Positions 14,906-26,731 of a DNA stretch of 64,000 nucleotides are shown piece after piece. The position numbers and the translations under genes are program-made. The DNA comes from Tulasnella sp. 424 (lineage: Eukaryota; Basidiomycota; Agaricomycetes; Cantharellales; Tulasnellaceae). The stretch lies in contig WSUB01000059.1 of NCBI GenBank assembly GCA_019633425.1, positions 157,704 through 221,703 of the forward strand. The letters run 5' to 3'. Position 1 is the stretch's first letter. Each line of letters begins with the position of its first letter. The notes beneath the pieces were generated by a model. It was not told the DNA's origin and made no database searches. It worked only from the letters and a program-made list of their open reading frames with translations.

Positions 14906-15526
14906 ATGAGACAATAGGTGAAAGTAGCTGATGAGGTGTGGAGAACGCGAGGAAACGAACGAACAACCGGAAATCGGCGGCAAACAAAGCATTGCCGAGC
15001 GCCGGGACCCGATGACACGTGACTGTCAGGCTGCCTTTCCGGATACCCGCTCGCCGAACATATGCATGTCTCACTGTGTGCTCGTCGACGAGTTTCCCCA
15101 AAAAGCCTCTCGCCGTTTGTTACACCGTCTCGATACCACCCTCTAAGAAACATATCCTTCGTGACATTGAATAAAGTGTAGTATTTCTACCGTCAATCAG
15201 CGGCTAGTAACAATGAATTCTTCGTCCCTTACTACAGTCACCCGCGTCGCGATTCACCGCAACGTTGGTAGATTTTGGGAGGTTGGAAGTTATTAGCTCA
15301 GGACTGAAACTTCCTCGTAGCGTGTAAAGTCCATATTATCCGGTTATCTTCGGTCCTTCGAGCATCGACATCTTCTTATAATGAGCCAACTAGTACAGCG
15401 TCGTAATATCCAGAAACGGGTGTTTGCTTGCGCGAGCCAATAATCAAGCCGCAAAGCAACCTTAGGTTGTATCCTGCTCAAGTAAATTGAGCCGGCCCTC
15501 GAATATGTTTTAAAGGGCGTCACCCA
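14906..15526. other. Intergenic, no gene recognised
   Basis: Contains the promoter of the DUF2855 gene on the right of its start and the 3' flank of the tandem kinase gene. Open frames at 14931-15146 on the plus strand and overlapping ones on the minus strand show no family features. Confidence 0.45.
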
Positions 15527-18500
15527 TCAACCTTCGGGCTCAAGGGCCGTCTCACGCCTGCTAACGATCTCTTCCCCAAGCTGTAACATTACAACGAGTA
15601 AGCTATCCAAGTCAAGTCAATGTATGAAGTTGTATTTCATACCATTCGGACGACTTCTCTGATTGTTGGTCGGACTAAGGGCGCTGCCCAGCACTTTCTC
15701 AAGATGTCCCATATAGGGTCAGAAGGGGGCAGCTTTGGATGAGCGGATGGCTCAGGGGACGACCCCGCAGAAATGACTAAGAAAGCCTTTCCAGCTTTGA
15801 GCTTGTAGAATGGGGGCTTTCCGCTCATGACCTAATGTCACAACTTAGGATACCAATTGGAAATACGATTATCTGGGCGTGAAAGACCCACCTCAAGTAC
15901 AACACATCCAAATGCGTATACGTCACTTGGGAGATCTTGGACTCCATCTCGAATAAGTTCCGGCGCCTGATAACCCTTTGACCCTTGACCCACGAATGAG
16001 GTTTGAAGCTCAGGGTTCAGCTGCTCTAAAAACTGAGAAAGGCCGAAGTCGCATAGTCGGGCACAGTTGCTGTCGTCTATGAGAATATTCGATGGCTTAA
16101 TGTCGCCATGAGAGATTGGCGGGGAGTGTTCGTGTAAGTACTGTAGCCCCTTTCCGGCCTGCACTAGCTGCAGGGAGGGTTTAGATCTAGTCCGCCGATT
16201 CGCAGCCTGTCGCTCACCAGTTCCAGTTTGTCTACAACCACAAGCAGAGGGTGTGCCTCCAGGTAGTCCATTAGAGTGCCATTGTTGCACCAGGGGGAGA
16301 TTAAGCATGGCTGTTCACCGGAACGGAATCCATACAGCTCAAGAATATAAGGGGAGTGCAGTCCTCGCCAGATGAGCACCTCACGATCTACCCGCTTTAC
16401 AACGGCGTTAATTGAATTGCGGTGTCTATATTGAAAGAGAATCGTCGTACCTTGTTCATACGGGCGACCGCTTCTTGATTTCCATGGCTTGTCTGCATGG
16501 CAACCGTACGAAGGTACTTGATTGCCACGGTAATAGTTTGGCCATCCGGTCGGGTCCATCTACCTTTAACAACGTCGGCAAATCCCCCGTGCACCGTCTT
16601 CTCGTGCGGAGGATCCGTTTCATGAATTAGCTCTCCAGGAAGTTCAGTAACTACATCCAACTCCGTATCTGACAACCCGGTTTCACCGTCAACCGCATTT
16701 GCGATGTTTACGGATGGCTATGGTATTCCTTTTGAATTTAGTTCGTACTGTCGCAGCAGGAGCCTCCGCACAGGAAACGAATGCTCACACTTGGTGAAAA
16801 GGAAATAATGGATTGCACATCCTCCTTTGCCTGACGACCAAGCTGTTCCAACAAAGAAGCCTCGTGGGTGAGATCTCTACCTCGCTTTTCTCGCCGATTG
16901 TGCACATACCATGCCAACAACTTCATTAATGGAAGGGCGTTCCTTGGGATCAAATGTCCAGCACATGTTCATCAATTCCCATAAAGGATCCGTGTCGGGT
17001 AGATTGGGGTGATCAGATGGGACCGGAACAGCCCCTCCCATAATAGCCAGGAAAAATCTGCCACGACTACCACGACCAAAAATCCGGTGATGAGGAAGAA
17101 GACCACTCATAACCTGCATTGATGGTGTCAGTCCATAAAAAGAGGTTATCTGATATCAAGAGTTACCGCGAGCGTTGTCCCACCGAAGGAATAAATATCC
17201 ACCGGCAGAGGAGCCAAAAGCTCACTATCTGACATGAGAAGTTCAGGAGCCGTATATCCACTTGTCTTGCTCCATTGAGCTCCACTGGTACTGATTCCAG
17301 TGGACTCTTCTTCGACCACTTTCGACAAGTTAAAATCGCTGATCACCGCCTCGCCGGGATCATTTATGAGAATATTTTCAGGGCAAATATTTCCATGAGA
17401 GATCGTTGGGAAGAGTGTGTGCAGGTGCCGTAGCCCTAATGAGGCCTGGTGGAGCTGGGGTAGCAGGGAAGAGCGACTGCATTAGGACTCAATTCATGAA
17501 TGCAGATCAAGGAGGTAGTATCATACCAAGACTATTTTGTCAATACGTTGCATTTCGGGGTGCTGCGCCAGGTACATGGTTATGTTTCCGTTGCGACACC
17601 ATGGAAGAACGATGCAAGGCTCTTTTCCAAGACGACACCCCAAAAAAGCAAGAACGTTACGATGCCTGACCGATGCCCAAGCTTTGGATTGACGCAGAAG
17701 GCTCTATGCAGACCGATGACGAGTTAACAGCCTAATTCCCAGCAGAGTAAGGGTAGATGAACAAACTTACGGCCCCCCGCTTCTCATTGGCGCCTTCATC
17801 TCCTCCGAATGCAAGTGGACGAAGAACTTTGATTGCGACGTCATGTGTCTGCCCATCCGGACTAACCCATCTACCCTTGTACAGATCGACCAACCAACCA
17901 AAAGTAGGCCTTGGCTCCCTGATCAGCTCTCCCTGCAGCTCATCAGCATCAGCGAGGCGAATAGACCCCGCTCCGGTTGAAGCCTCGGATGAGCATTCGA
18001 CGAGGCCATCCTGTCCTGTCGCGGAGTTTCCCTCATATTCGACCGGCAGATCGAGATCAGAACCCTTGGGATGGACAGGCACCGCCTCGGAAGTGGGGGG
18101 GTGAAGTGGAACTTCGTTGGGTGGGAGCTCCTGCCCCTCTCGTGTGGTCAGGCCCACCTCGATCCTATCCTGAGGCTTTGACGGAGCCAATGAACATGTA
18201 TCTGCAATAGAAAGAGATTCTGTTCGACTGGTGGACTCCGACAGCACTTCCCTGACTTGGTTTTCTGATTCGATTTCGGTTTCGCCTTGTTCCTTTGGAG
18301 CACTCCCTCGCTCGGTCTTAGCAGGTATAGCGTCCGCCAAACAGGGTAGACCTTCTCCCCAAGAACCTAGACTATGTCTATGTCCTCTCCGGAGCTCATT
18401 GTGCAGCTCACTGCCTAAGGACGCATGAAGGGTGTCGTCCAACCCAGCGGCAGTCACTTCAGGCGTGCTTGCATGTGTGGACCTCAAGCCGGGCTCTTCC

Positions 18501-18727
18501 GTATTTCGCACCAACTGAGTAATGGACGCGTTATGTGGAGTTTGGTCACCGCCCTCGACTGATTTGAAAGGTTGACGATCGGGCGCTGGGTTGTTAGCTG
18601 CAGTGTCCGGTGCGGGCGCTTTCGCTTCCTTCCCGATCTCTACAACTGAATGCTGGATCACTGGGTTTCTAGAGCGCTCGCGAGTGTTCAGCCAAGGGAT
18701 GTGGTTACAGAGGCCACAAAGAGTCAT
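15527..18727 (-). CDS. TKL-like tandem pseudokinase-kinase protein
   Basis: One minus-strand exon chain encodes two kinase-like domains. A long Glu/Ser/Pro-rich, probably disordered N-terminus (about 250 residues from 18727) precedes domain 1: GRWVSPDGQTHDVAIKVLRP, then SLLRQSKAWASVRHRNVLAF, LGCRLGKEPCIVLPWC, HGNICPENILI, ISDFNLSK and a GYTAPELL region. Domain 1 keeps the VAIK lysine but has Gln where the alpha-C Glu is expected, HGN instead of the catalytic HxD, and DFN instead of DFG. Domain 2 starts near 16630 (HGGFADVVKGRW, TVAIKYLRTV, DREVLIWRGLHSPYILELYG, SHGDIKPSNILID, CDFGLSQFL, GYQAPELI) and has all these residues. An intron with a GTGAGC donor and an ATAG acceptor near 16713-16787 joins the two in frame. 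Two separate genes cannot be fully excluded, because reading through that intron gives a stop at 16738. The last exon ends at TGA 15527-15529. Target and pathway are unknown. Confidence 0.75.
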
Positions 18728-19983
18728 GGTAGGTCGGTGTGGTGGTGGTGGTTGAGGAACAATTCACCAGCGCTTATTTGTGGTGGACTTGTCCAGACCG
18801 CCACACACCGAATGCAATCGGCATGTCACGGTTGGATGGACGTGTAGGGTTCATAGTCGCGACTAGAGGATCCAGTCTTGACCCGCAAAGTATGTATGCT
18901 GTCGCACGTAGTTGAGAGCTGACAAGAGAATTCCTCACGCACGCCGTTCCTCCCCGAAACGAAGTATCCTCGCTTAAGCTGATGGCATATATATTCTACT
19001 CGAAGAGATTGCAACGAGTGGCAAGTTGTTACATGGATTGGAGCATGTTTCTCCAGTAGTAAATTCAATGATACGATTGTACCAAAAGCCTGTCTATTAA
19101 GCCAGGAAACAAAGCCTAACGGTCGCAATTTAGCCAGTTCATTCGAGGTACATGTCATCGCTTGGCTCCTTTCCTCTTTTTCGGGCTCGACCTGGACTAA
19201 GAACAGTCTCCCAGGGGCAGACTAAATACAGCTTATGTGGGGTAGGGTAGGTTCGTTAGACTAGGAATGGCTTGTCGACGTTGCCGCGATCCTCGGCTGC
19301 GGTTGCGAAGAAGGCGCCAGACCCCTCCTTCCGATAAACTAGAGAATCTGATGCAGAACCGGAGTATGAAGTGAATGTTAGGACATATGTGAGTTCAGAA
19401 CCTACCCTTGGGAAATGTGAAGTCAAGGCTTCAATTACGTGATTGTCATCCGCGGTCGTCGATTGGAACTGTCGATCGGAACTCGGCGATCGTAATCGGA
19501 GATCGTGACACAAACGGCACGCCATAAGAGAATCCTTTCTCACCTAAATGATAGATTCCCTCGCTTAATTCGGTGGTATTCGTAGTTACGTGTCGATGTT
19601 GATGGTGTGTGGATATAATCGGAACGAAATTGCAGGTCGAATATTGAATAATCGCAAAAGGGGGATAGGTAAGCCACGAGGCGCCCGTGTTTGCCGAGGG
19701 GTGGATGGGGTTCCCTTCATAGCAACGATCCATCAGAACCGAATGAGATTCTCAAAATGTGCTCCAAAAGCTTCTCCGTGATGGTGGTAAGCGGATACCT
19801 GCTGTGCACCAATCCTGCCGGACTGACCCTCCAACGCCCGCCTTTCCTTCCCTGGGAGCTGAAGCGTGCATTCTCAGTGAATTATTCCAGGCAGACGAAA
19901 ATATGGCAGGAGCCAAGCCCGTTTATTCAGCAATGAAACAAAACCCGACGATTGTAATTTGGCCAGCTCTGTAGAGGTATGTA
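18728..19983. other. Intergenic with promoter of the tandem kinase gene
   Basis: No intact gene is visible. The part from about 19075 to 19412 is a diverged duplicate of the 3' end of EMC7 and is listed separately. Other open frames in this interval have no recognisable motif. Confidence 0.45.
19075..19412 (-). repeat. Duplicated EMC7 3' end (relic)
   Basis: This segment matches about 19915-20175, which holds the last intron and last exon of EMC7. Shared landmarks in the same order are an AAGCC-GTTTATT-like start, a GTAATTT/GCAATTT block, a CATCGTTTGGCTCCTTTCC-like stretch, the GACGTTGCCGC-ATCCTCGG block, GCGAAGAAGGCGC, and an end at ACCCTTGGGAAA. The match stops abruptly at the exon-intron boundary side. 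The relic lacks the rest of the gene, so it cannot make EMC7. Confidence 0.7.
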
Positions 19984-21164
19984 TCATCGTTTGGCTCCTT
20001 TCCGTTTTTTGGGGCTCGATGCGGGCTGGGAATGGCTCGAAGACGTTGCCGCAATCCTCGGATTCGGCTGCGAAGAAGGCGCAGGACCCCGTCCTTCTGA
20101 TAAGCCAGATAACCTAACGCCGAACCAGAGTATGAAGTACATATCAGGAATATGTGACTTCAGAACTTACCCTTGGGAAAGCTGTGCGGGCATGGACATC
20201 ATCCTGCTTTGCTGAGCAAGGAAGTCTTCTCTGTCCTTGGGATCCATATTGGCCTGCAGTTCAAGTTTCAGCAGAGCGGTTCGATTCTTCCGGAGAGCAA
20301 AGTTACTTACGATGATTTTTGGCATGAAAAACATCATCGCCACAGACCCGAGCATGACGAGCATGAGGGGGTTGCTCCGGAACATGTCGATCGGGTTGAA
20401 GTCTTTCTTCGGTTCAACATATATTTTGACGCTTCGAGGCTTCAGCACGATGGGATACGACAATTGAGGCAGCGAATGACTCGGGTAATGAGGTGTGCCC
20501 AAAGGAAGAGGGTAGACGCGGATATGGAAGTTGGGGTCGGAGATGGTTGCCGCAAGAGGAGCCAACGGTCCAGGTGTCACCGAGGGTGCTGCAGTTGTAA
20601 CTCCACTAGCTGTTTGCGGAGTGCCTGCCTTTTCCTCAGGTTTCTCTTTGGGGATGACGTCCACTCTGAGCTGGTAGAGATTTTTATTACCGTCAATGGC
20701 CCAGCTCAATACGGTGTCCAGGTGCTAACCCACTACTCACCTGATCAAATACATGATCCCTCGCAAGAACATTAAGGACGTATGATCCGGGTTCTACGTC
20801 CCTCCTGGATTAGTTCGTCAGATGAGGGCTAGCGACAGGTGGTGTGCGTGTCAGCACTCACAAAACGAAACGACCATCCCGCCAAACATGAGCGGTATAC
20901 GTTCCCCAGTCGAGAGTCACTCGTGTTGGTTTCAGTGACTTTATATCTGCATGAGCACTTGGATGATCAGAGAATTGCCTTCATGAGCGACGACTTGCTG
21001 TGCAGACCTGGGCACACTTTGTTGAATTCTACGCTTCCGTGGACATCGACAGCTGATACTACTGCAGTTAAGAGGCTACATGATAGCGCACAGTTATACA
21101 AACAGCATTCTTTGGAGGACTGTCTAACAACCTACAGGACAAGGAGTGTTGTGAGACCGCGCAT
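19984..21164 (-). CDS. EMC7: ER membrane protein complex subunit 7
   Basis: Emc7 is the beta-sandwich subunit of the ER membrane complex, which inserts tail-anchored and multipass proteins into the ER membrane. The reading starts at ATG 21162-21164 (MRGLTTLLVL), a short signal peptide. It continues SAVDVHGSVEFNK, then TRVTLDWGTYTAHVWRDGRF and RDVEPGSYVLNVLARDHVFD, which is the lumenal beta-sandwich (DUF2012). The long exon 20167-20709 carries a low-complexity Thr/Pro loop, YPIVLKPRSVKIYVEPKKDF, and a single membrane span PLMLVMLGSVAMMFFMPKII. A final exon adds a Ser/Pro-rich tail ending PKKRKGAKR. At least five introns have good GT-AG borders. The basic tail resembles a nuclear localisation signal but on a membrane protein is more likely a cytosolic interaction or retention motif. 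Confidence 0.85.
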
Positions 21165-22215
21165 TGCGGTGGTCGGGATTTGGATGCAGCCTGTCAGGGG
21201 TCTAGATTCCCAGCAAATACATGCAAGCCGACGGCGAATTGCGTTTAAATTTAGGTCCATCTCGGACAGTCTCTAACCACCTCGTTTTCTATCCTTTCTC
21301 CTCAGGACTCAAAGAGTGTCGGAGCGCATCGGAAAAGGACACTGGCCGTTCTTGATTGCATTCTCCGTTGTACGTTTCCGAGGATAATATTGGCCCTCGG
21401 CGACATTGGTCCAAGTAATACCGTTCTCCAAAACCAGAGTCACAGTTCCATGTCAAGTTTCGGGACGATCTCTGGGTGTCTTAGAAACTCTCGCTTGCTC
21501 TTTGCTTCCTATCACTACAACCCACGGACCGATCCGCATAGACGGACCTAGCGTATTGGACACGGAATTTGAAGCCAGAACCCAGAGAATGAAAAGGCGC
21601 TGAAAACAATATCGATCATTCTGAGTCCAACTAAAAAAGAGCCGGGAAAACATGCTTCGAAAACGGGTTGGGATAGCTGTGGATTGAGCGTGAAGAGAGA
21701 CAAGCTTGGAAAAGCGTATCAGGATGCGGGTTGGAAGGTGAAACGGAGTGGGGGGATGGGAAAAGCATGCCAAAAAGCGCAGAATGAAAACGAGTCCGAG
21801 GGCACAAAATGGAAAGGAGGGGCGGGCTTTACAATTACGTGGAAATGAGGGCGGAGTAATCAACAAGGAGTGGCAGGGTAAGAGAGGTGGACGGAGCAAA
21901 ATGGAGAGATGGGGGTAGGAGTGCGAGGCATGGAGGAGGAGGGAAAAAAATGAGAAGGCAAAACGAAGCCAACATAGGCGAATAACGTTACACATGCCAA
22001 TTGAAAGGAAGAAAAGAAAAGACGTAACAGTTCCAGTCCGAAAAGAAAGGAAACAACAAACCGAGGAGGGGAAAGAGATGATATGTAGCAGTGTCCCTAA
22101 AAAAATCGAAAAAAAAACAGTCCAAGAGGAAAAAGCAAAAGAGCCCGGAAAATACCATAGCTTTATGTTCCTTGTGCGTCTACCACGATCATAGAGAAGT
22201 GGGGTATCATTCACC
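21165..22215. other. Intergenic: 3' UTR of the DUF4203 gene and EMC7 promoter
   Basis: Both flanking genes are on the minus strand, so this carries the trailer of the right-hand gene and the promoter of EMC7. About 21650-22200 is strongly purine-rich on the plus strand (AAAAGAAAGG-type runs) and therefore pyrimidine-rich in the transcript. That composition keeps a long minus-strand frame open at 21453-22271, but it overlaps the DUF4203 coding end in another frame and shows no family motif, so I do not call it a gene. Confidence 0.5.
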
Positions 22216-25088
22216 TTAATTCGGTGGGGGCTTCGAGGCGCTTCCCGGAGAAGAGTACGCGTTCCACGCATCCAAGCTGCGAGAACTCATTCGCCGATCT
22301 TGCTTGGCAGCGGACATCATAGACGGGCGATCCAAAGATTGTCGCTGTTGAGGGCCGGGCGGTATCTCCATCGACCCTTCCCGGGACTTCGCAACGTCGT
22401 TCCCGAATCTAGGCGAAACAGGGGAAGGTTGAAGCGGCGGGCTTTGGTTGGTAGACCTGCGACGAGGCTGAGGTGGAGGAACCACTGACTGCCTCTGCTG
22501 CCACTCCGCGACCTTGTCCGAACGTCCCCGAATATCACCGCTCCGTCGAGGATACTCCTCCTCAACGACCTGCTGCTGCTGCTCGTCTGATGCGCGCCTC
22601 TGCTCCTTCTCCTTCCGCTCCATCACAGTCCGCTCGATCCTCCTGCTATTCTCCCACCTCGCCTTGGCTTCGTCCAGCTTGGCTGCCTCGGCCTCGCGTT
22701 CCGTGATCGGTCGTTGCAAAGCCCTCATCCGCTGACGATGACGTTCGTCCAATTCACCAGCCGTGACGACTCGAGGAGGAGGTGTGATGGGAGGAGAGGA
22801 ACTGGTCTTCTTGTGAGTCTTGGGTTTCGGAGGGTTGGGGACGACGACGACGTTGGTGGAGGCGGATGCCTGTCGCCTGTGACTGGGGTCCTCACGACCA
22901 GAGGCCTTAGGTGCAAGGACTTGAGGGTATCGTTGAGTCGAAGAAGGGGTAATCACATCCTTCGGGAACGCGACCGAATGCCTATTCGCATCCCCCGACA
23001 CCCGTGGACTCGCAGCCCTCGCAGCCGGCGGCGGCGCCTGCCAAACCTCCCCGCTCTCAATAGCAGACTCCCTAGCCACCCTCCTCTCCAAAGCCTCCTG
23101 AACCGCAGGACTGACAGGAACGATATAATCACTAGCCGGGATGGCCGCCGAGATTCCAGCGGGAGGGGTGAACAACGACCGGTCCTTGGTATATTGGTCC
23201 CAATGCATCTTGGCCGGATCTTCGGGCACCTTGAGAGTCTTGCTGAGGTTCAAAGCATCGTCATCGCTGCTGTCGAGCATAGTCGGACGCAAGCCGAGCG
23301 CGTAGGACCCATCATACGACCGAGTGCGGTGTCGAGGATCTGGTTTCGCAGCTCGAGGAGGACGAGTCGGCGAGGCTGTGAGAGCGCCGGCAGCTTCGGC
23401 AGCAGGATCCTCGGCGATGGTGGTGTCAATGGGCATGGAAGCAGTAGAAAGTGGACGGGAGTTGGTGCGTGACCGCCCGGAGCTTGACCTGTCGGCGCCC
23501 AGTAACCCAGTATACACCGTCTGAGTAGGTGAAGCGGATCGAGGAGGTTGATGTTCACGAAGAGCTTCAATGTTCTGCTTAACCCTCCTAATCTCATCCA
23601 GCAGCTTCATCTTGTCCCTCAGCTCCGGATCCTTCTCCGCTAACGCATCCAGCGAGGAGTCCGTCGCCGGGTCGTCCTGGACGACGCCAGCCGAAAGTTC
23701 CGCAGCAGTAGCCCTGTTTCCGAAATCGAGTGTCGGCATGAAGGAAGGAGGAGTCCCTGCTGCGGCGCCCTTCAAATCAGGTGTTGACAGACCCGTCTCC
23801 AGATCTACCGACCGCAGCTTGCCGTCTTCCGTCCTCCTTCCACCCAAGGTCTCCGAGTCCCTTCCATTCCCATGCTCCCTTTCCCACAGCAATCTGTCAC
23901 GCTCGATGCCGGTAAAGCGTTGAGCCGCCTTTTCCTCCCTCTCCTGCTCCCTCTGCGCTTCGGCCTGGGTGATCTCCTTCAACCGTTGCATAAAGACCTG
24001 CAAGAACCGAAGTTGGACGGCGGCTCCCATTACTGCCGTTGCTCCGACGAGGCCGAGTTCGACGACCATAATCTGACTGATGGGGTACTGGATCGGGGGG
24101 TTGTGTTGAGAGAAGGTTGGGAAGAGTGACATGAAACCGAGGTTCCAAACATAGAATTCCTTCAACCCGGCAGTGGTCAAACAGTCGACGCCTAGCATGA
24201 AGGAAGTCGCGCCGACCACGGCGGTGGATATGAGCATGGTAGGGTAATGAGTTTTTGGGAATGTGCAGGCGACGAAACCGATCATGGCGAAGGCGATGTA
24301 GAGGAACCATCGGAACCCAATGGGTCTGATAACGCCTCCGGCTCGGAAAGCCTCTATCCAAAGAGCGAAAGCGAACCCGCCCCATGCGCCCACGAGATAT
24401 CTCGTTCCTTTCCAGAAGAAGATGAAGATGGCGCCGCCGATGATGCCGGCAATAGCCGAGGCGAAGAGGAAGAGGCCTTCGAGTTTCACGGTGGGGGGTT
24501 TGACACCCTGGAGAACGCCAAAGCGAATGATGAGAACGATGCACGTGAGAGCGAAGGTATAGAAGCCGACGAGGAAGATGGATGACCTATGTGACCGGAG
24601 AAGAGGGGAGACCCCGGACAAGTCAGGATTCAGCCCTGGGTAATATCTTGCCAGAGTCGGCAACAGGAAGCGTACCAGCGATTCTTGTGACCCCAGAATG
24701 CCATGGGTAGACCAGTGAGAATGAGCACGATTCCGGCAACGGCAAAGGCACCATTGACTTTGGTTACAAGGTGGATTGAAGGGGGTTCGGTCGAGGTTGG
24801 TGAAGCGACGGCTGAGGATGTCGGTGTCGGGGTATAGGTTTCCATAACATAGGATGTGGCTGTGAAAACGATGCCGGATACGATTGAGCTGGCTTGCACT
24901 CTACCGCTGACGGTGAAAGTCGTTCCAATGTTGAGTGGGATTGTAGTAGGCAGCAGGGTCTCGACGAAAGTAACGGTCGGAGCAACTTGGGGAGAATTCG
25001 AAGGTGCCAAAACCGACGACGACGAGGACTGGGCATGAGTTAGCCCGACGAGGGCGGTCAGACCCGTAAGGAGGTGTCGTAGGTTCAT
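22216..25088 (-). CDS. DUF4203 (TM7SF3/TMEM198-like) multi-pass membrane protein
   Basis: Two exons joined at GHKNRW-SSIFLVGFYTF (donor GTACGC, acceptor ATAG near 24590-24680). The N-terminus MNLRHLLTGLTALVGLTHAQ is a signal peptide, followed by a Ser/Thr-rich lumenal stretch and then about seven hydrophobic segments, including GAFAVAGIVLILTGLPMAF, SIFLVGFYTFALTCIVLIIR, LEGLFLFASAIAGIIGGAIF, GAWGGFAFALWIEAF, WFLYIAFAMIGFVAC and MLISTAVVGATSFMLG. This is the TMEM198/TM7SF3-type domain. A charged coiled-coil-like segment (QRLKEITQAEAQREQEREEK) follows, then roughly 450 residues of Ser/Pro/Arg-rich, probably disordered cytosolic tail, stop at 22216. Fungal members have no firmly assigned function that I know of. 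Confidence 0.85.
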
Positions 25089-26731
25089 GAGTGTTGTTGA
25101 ATCGTGTCAGGTCTATTCGGAACAGCCAGAATAAGCCACCCAATGTCTTTGAAATACGAGAGGACGGTGGCACGCACCGTTGGCGAAAAGTGTTTCGTGC
25201 GTGGGCTGCCCACGCTTCGACGTGTCTGCGCCGTTGACGAGAGTGTCGAGCGGGTGGGTGTTGTTTCGCTGAACGCTACGAACTGCAAATGGCACACGGG
25301 ATGTCGAGGCGAGGGATGGAAGGAACGTTCAGTTAAGGTCGCCGACCTCCCCTGAAGGCGTGTCAGGGTGCTCACCCAGTCCCTACACTGGACTCGACTG
25401 TCCAAAAGTCGTTGACGACACAAAAGACGACGATGAGAGCAAGAGGGTGATGGAGGGAGGGGTGATGGACGAAAGCGAGAGCAGGTGAGGATGGGAAAAG
25501 CGAACCGACCAATTATACGACAATCCCCGGTCGAGGTTTCAATCTCAACTGAACCTTTGCGCTGGGCCCACCCCCGCCACACGATCATCCAACTGCCCAC
25601 ATTTCAATCCCCCCTTTCCCCTCGACCGCTACCGCGGGTGCCTGTAATAGTCGTAAGGACCTTGCGATCATCGCCTTGCCACATCCGGGATCACGAGCGA
25701 GCCGCGTATGACGCTGGCAAGGCGCTGGCGTGCGGCATAGTACTAGCCTATCCGGAGACGTCACCGCAGCAAAGCGTTACGAGACTTCCCTTCCAAACAC
25801 ATCGCTTTTAGGAGGCAGCACGATAAAAAGCGGCGTTGAGTTGCCGTTCGTTGGTCTCTGGCTGAAGAATTCTGTGACGCATGAGGGGGTGCCAGAAAGC
25901 CGGATTCGAGTTCTCGGATTGCGTTCTCCGTGATTGGTCCACTCCCCGGCCACGCAGGGCTGCAGTGTGGGTTTTCACTAGCTTGGGGATTTGTATTTTG
26001 AAACGGATTAGCCGACAGAAAATCTCTTGAACACGTTTGGATGCTAGCCCCGGTTTCGTTGAGGTGGCACACCCAGCCTCCGGGTCCAAAGTCAGGGCTG
26101 CAGTCTTGCCAAGCGTTATCACACACTAAATCGCCGGACTCGTCGGCTCAGATTCTTGATAGACTGTCCGTACGAAGGATAGGAGTGTAAAGGCCTGGGA
26201 TATGCATCCGGAAGGGTTGGTGATCCTCGACAGTGATCGAACTCTTCCGCATTTAGCCAAATGAGCTCGGGAATGGCGCAGGCCCGCGGCTCCACCAGAA
26301 TCGACCGCAAAAACCGACTATGACCGCGTATTTAGCGTGCTTCAATTCCGACGCATCTTGAACCTGAATTGAATTAGGTGGTCGGGTCCCAAAGCAATTC
26401 ATTCGCAGTTCAACGATCAATGGCGGCCGAGCTACCCAGCGGCCGGCAGTTGGCAGATGCGAGCCAGTACTTACTTACCGTATTCCGCTTGTCTTTTTCG
26501 GGGGAGAACGGGTAAATGAAAGATCTTCCAAAATTTATTCAATGAACAGTGGAAAGATCAAGCATAATTACAGGGAAAAATACAAGGAAATGGCATGGTG
26601 GAGGCCTTCAGTCGCGACAAGCTGCGCAAGAGAGTACGACAATCTAAATTTCCATGGAAATCAGTTCTACAGGTCATTTTAATGCTTTGGAGCGCCCTTG
26701 TCTCCTTAGTCAGGAAGGTCAAACAGAGAGA
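25089..26731. other. Intergenic, 1.6 kb without a recognised gene
   Basis: The left end is the promoter and leader of the DUF4203 gene. Several short open frames on both strands between 25100 and 26310 show no motifs, signal peptides or supported splice joins. The last 100 bases before 26731 are the 3' flank of the kinase-TPR gene. Confidence 0.4.

Noticed and set aside
21453..22271. 272-residue minus-strand open frame rich in Phe, Ser and Leu
   Set aside because: It overlaps the end of the DUF4203 coding region in another frame and is kept open by the pyrimidine-rich composition; no domain or conserved motif.
22714..23472. 252-residue plus-strand open frame
   Set aside because: Antisense to the disordered Ser/Pro/Arg-rich tail of the DUF4203 protein; Arg-rich shadow of biased codons.
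23897..24544. 215-residue His/Arg-rich minus-strand frame
   Set aside because: Frame-shifted shadow of the DUF4203 membrane domain.
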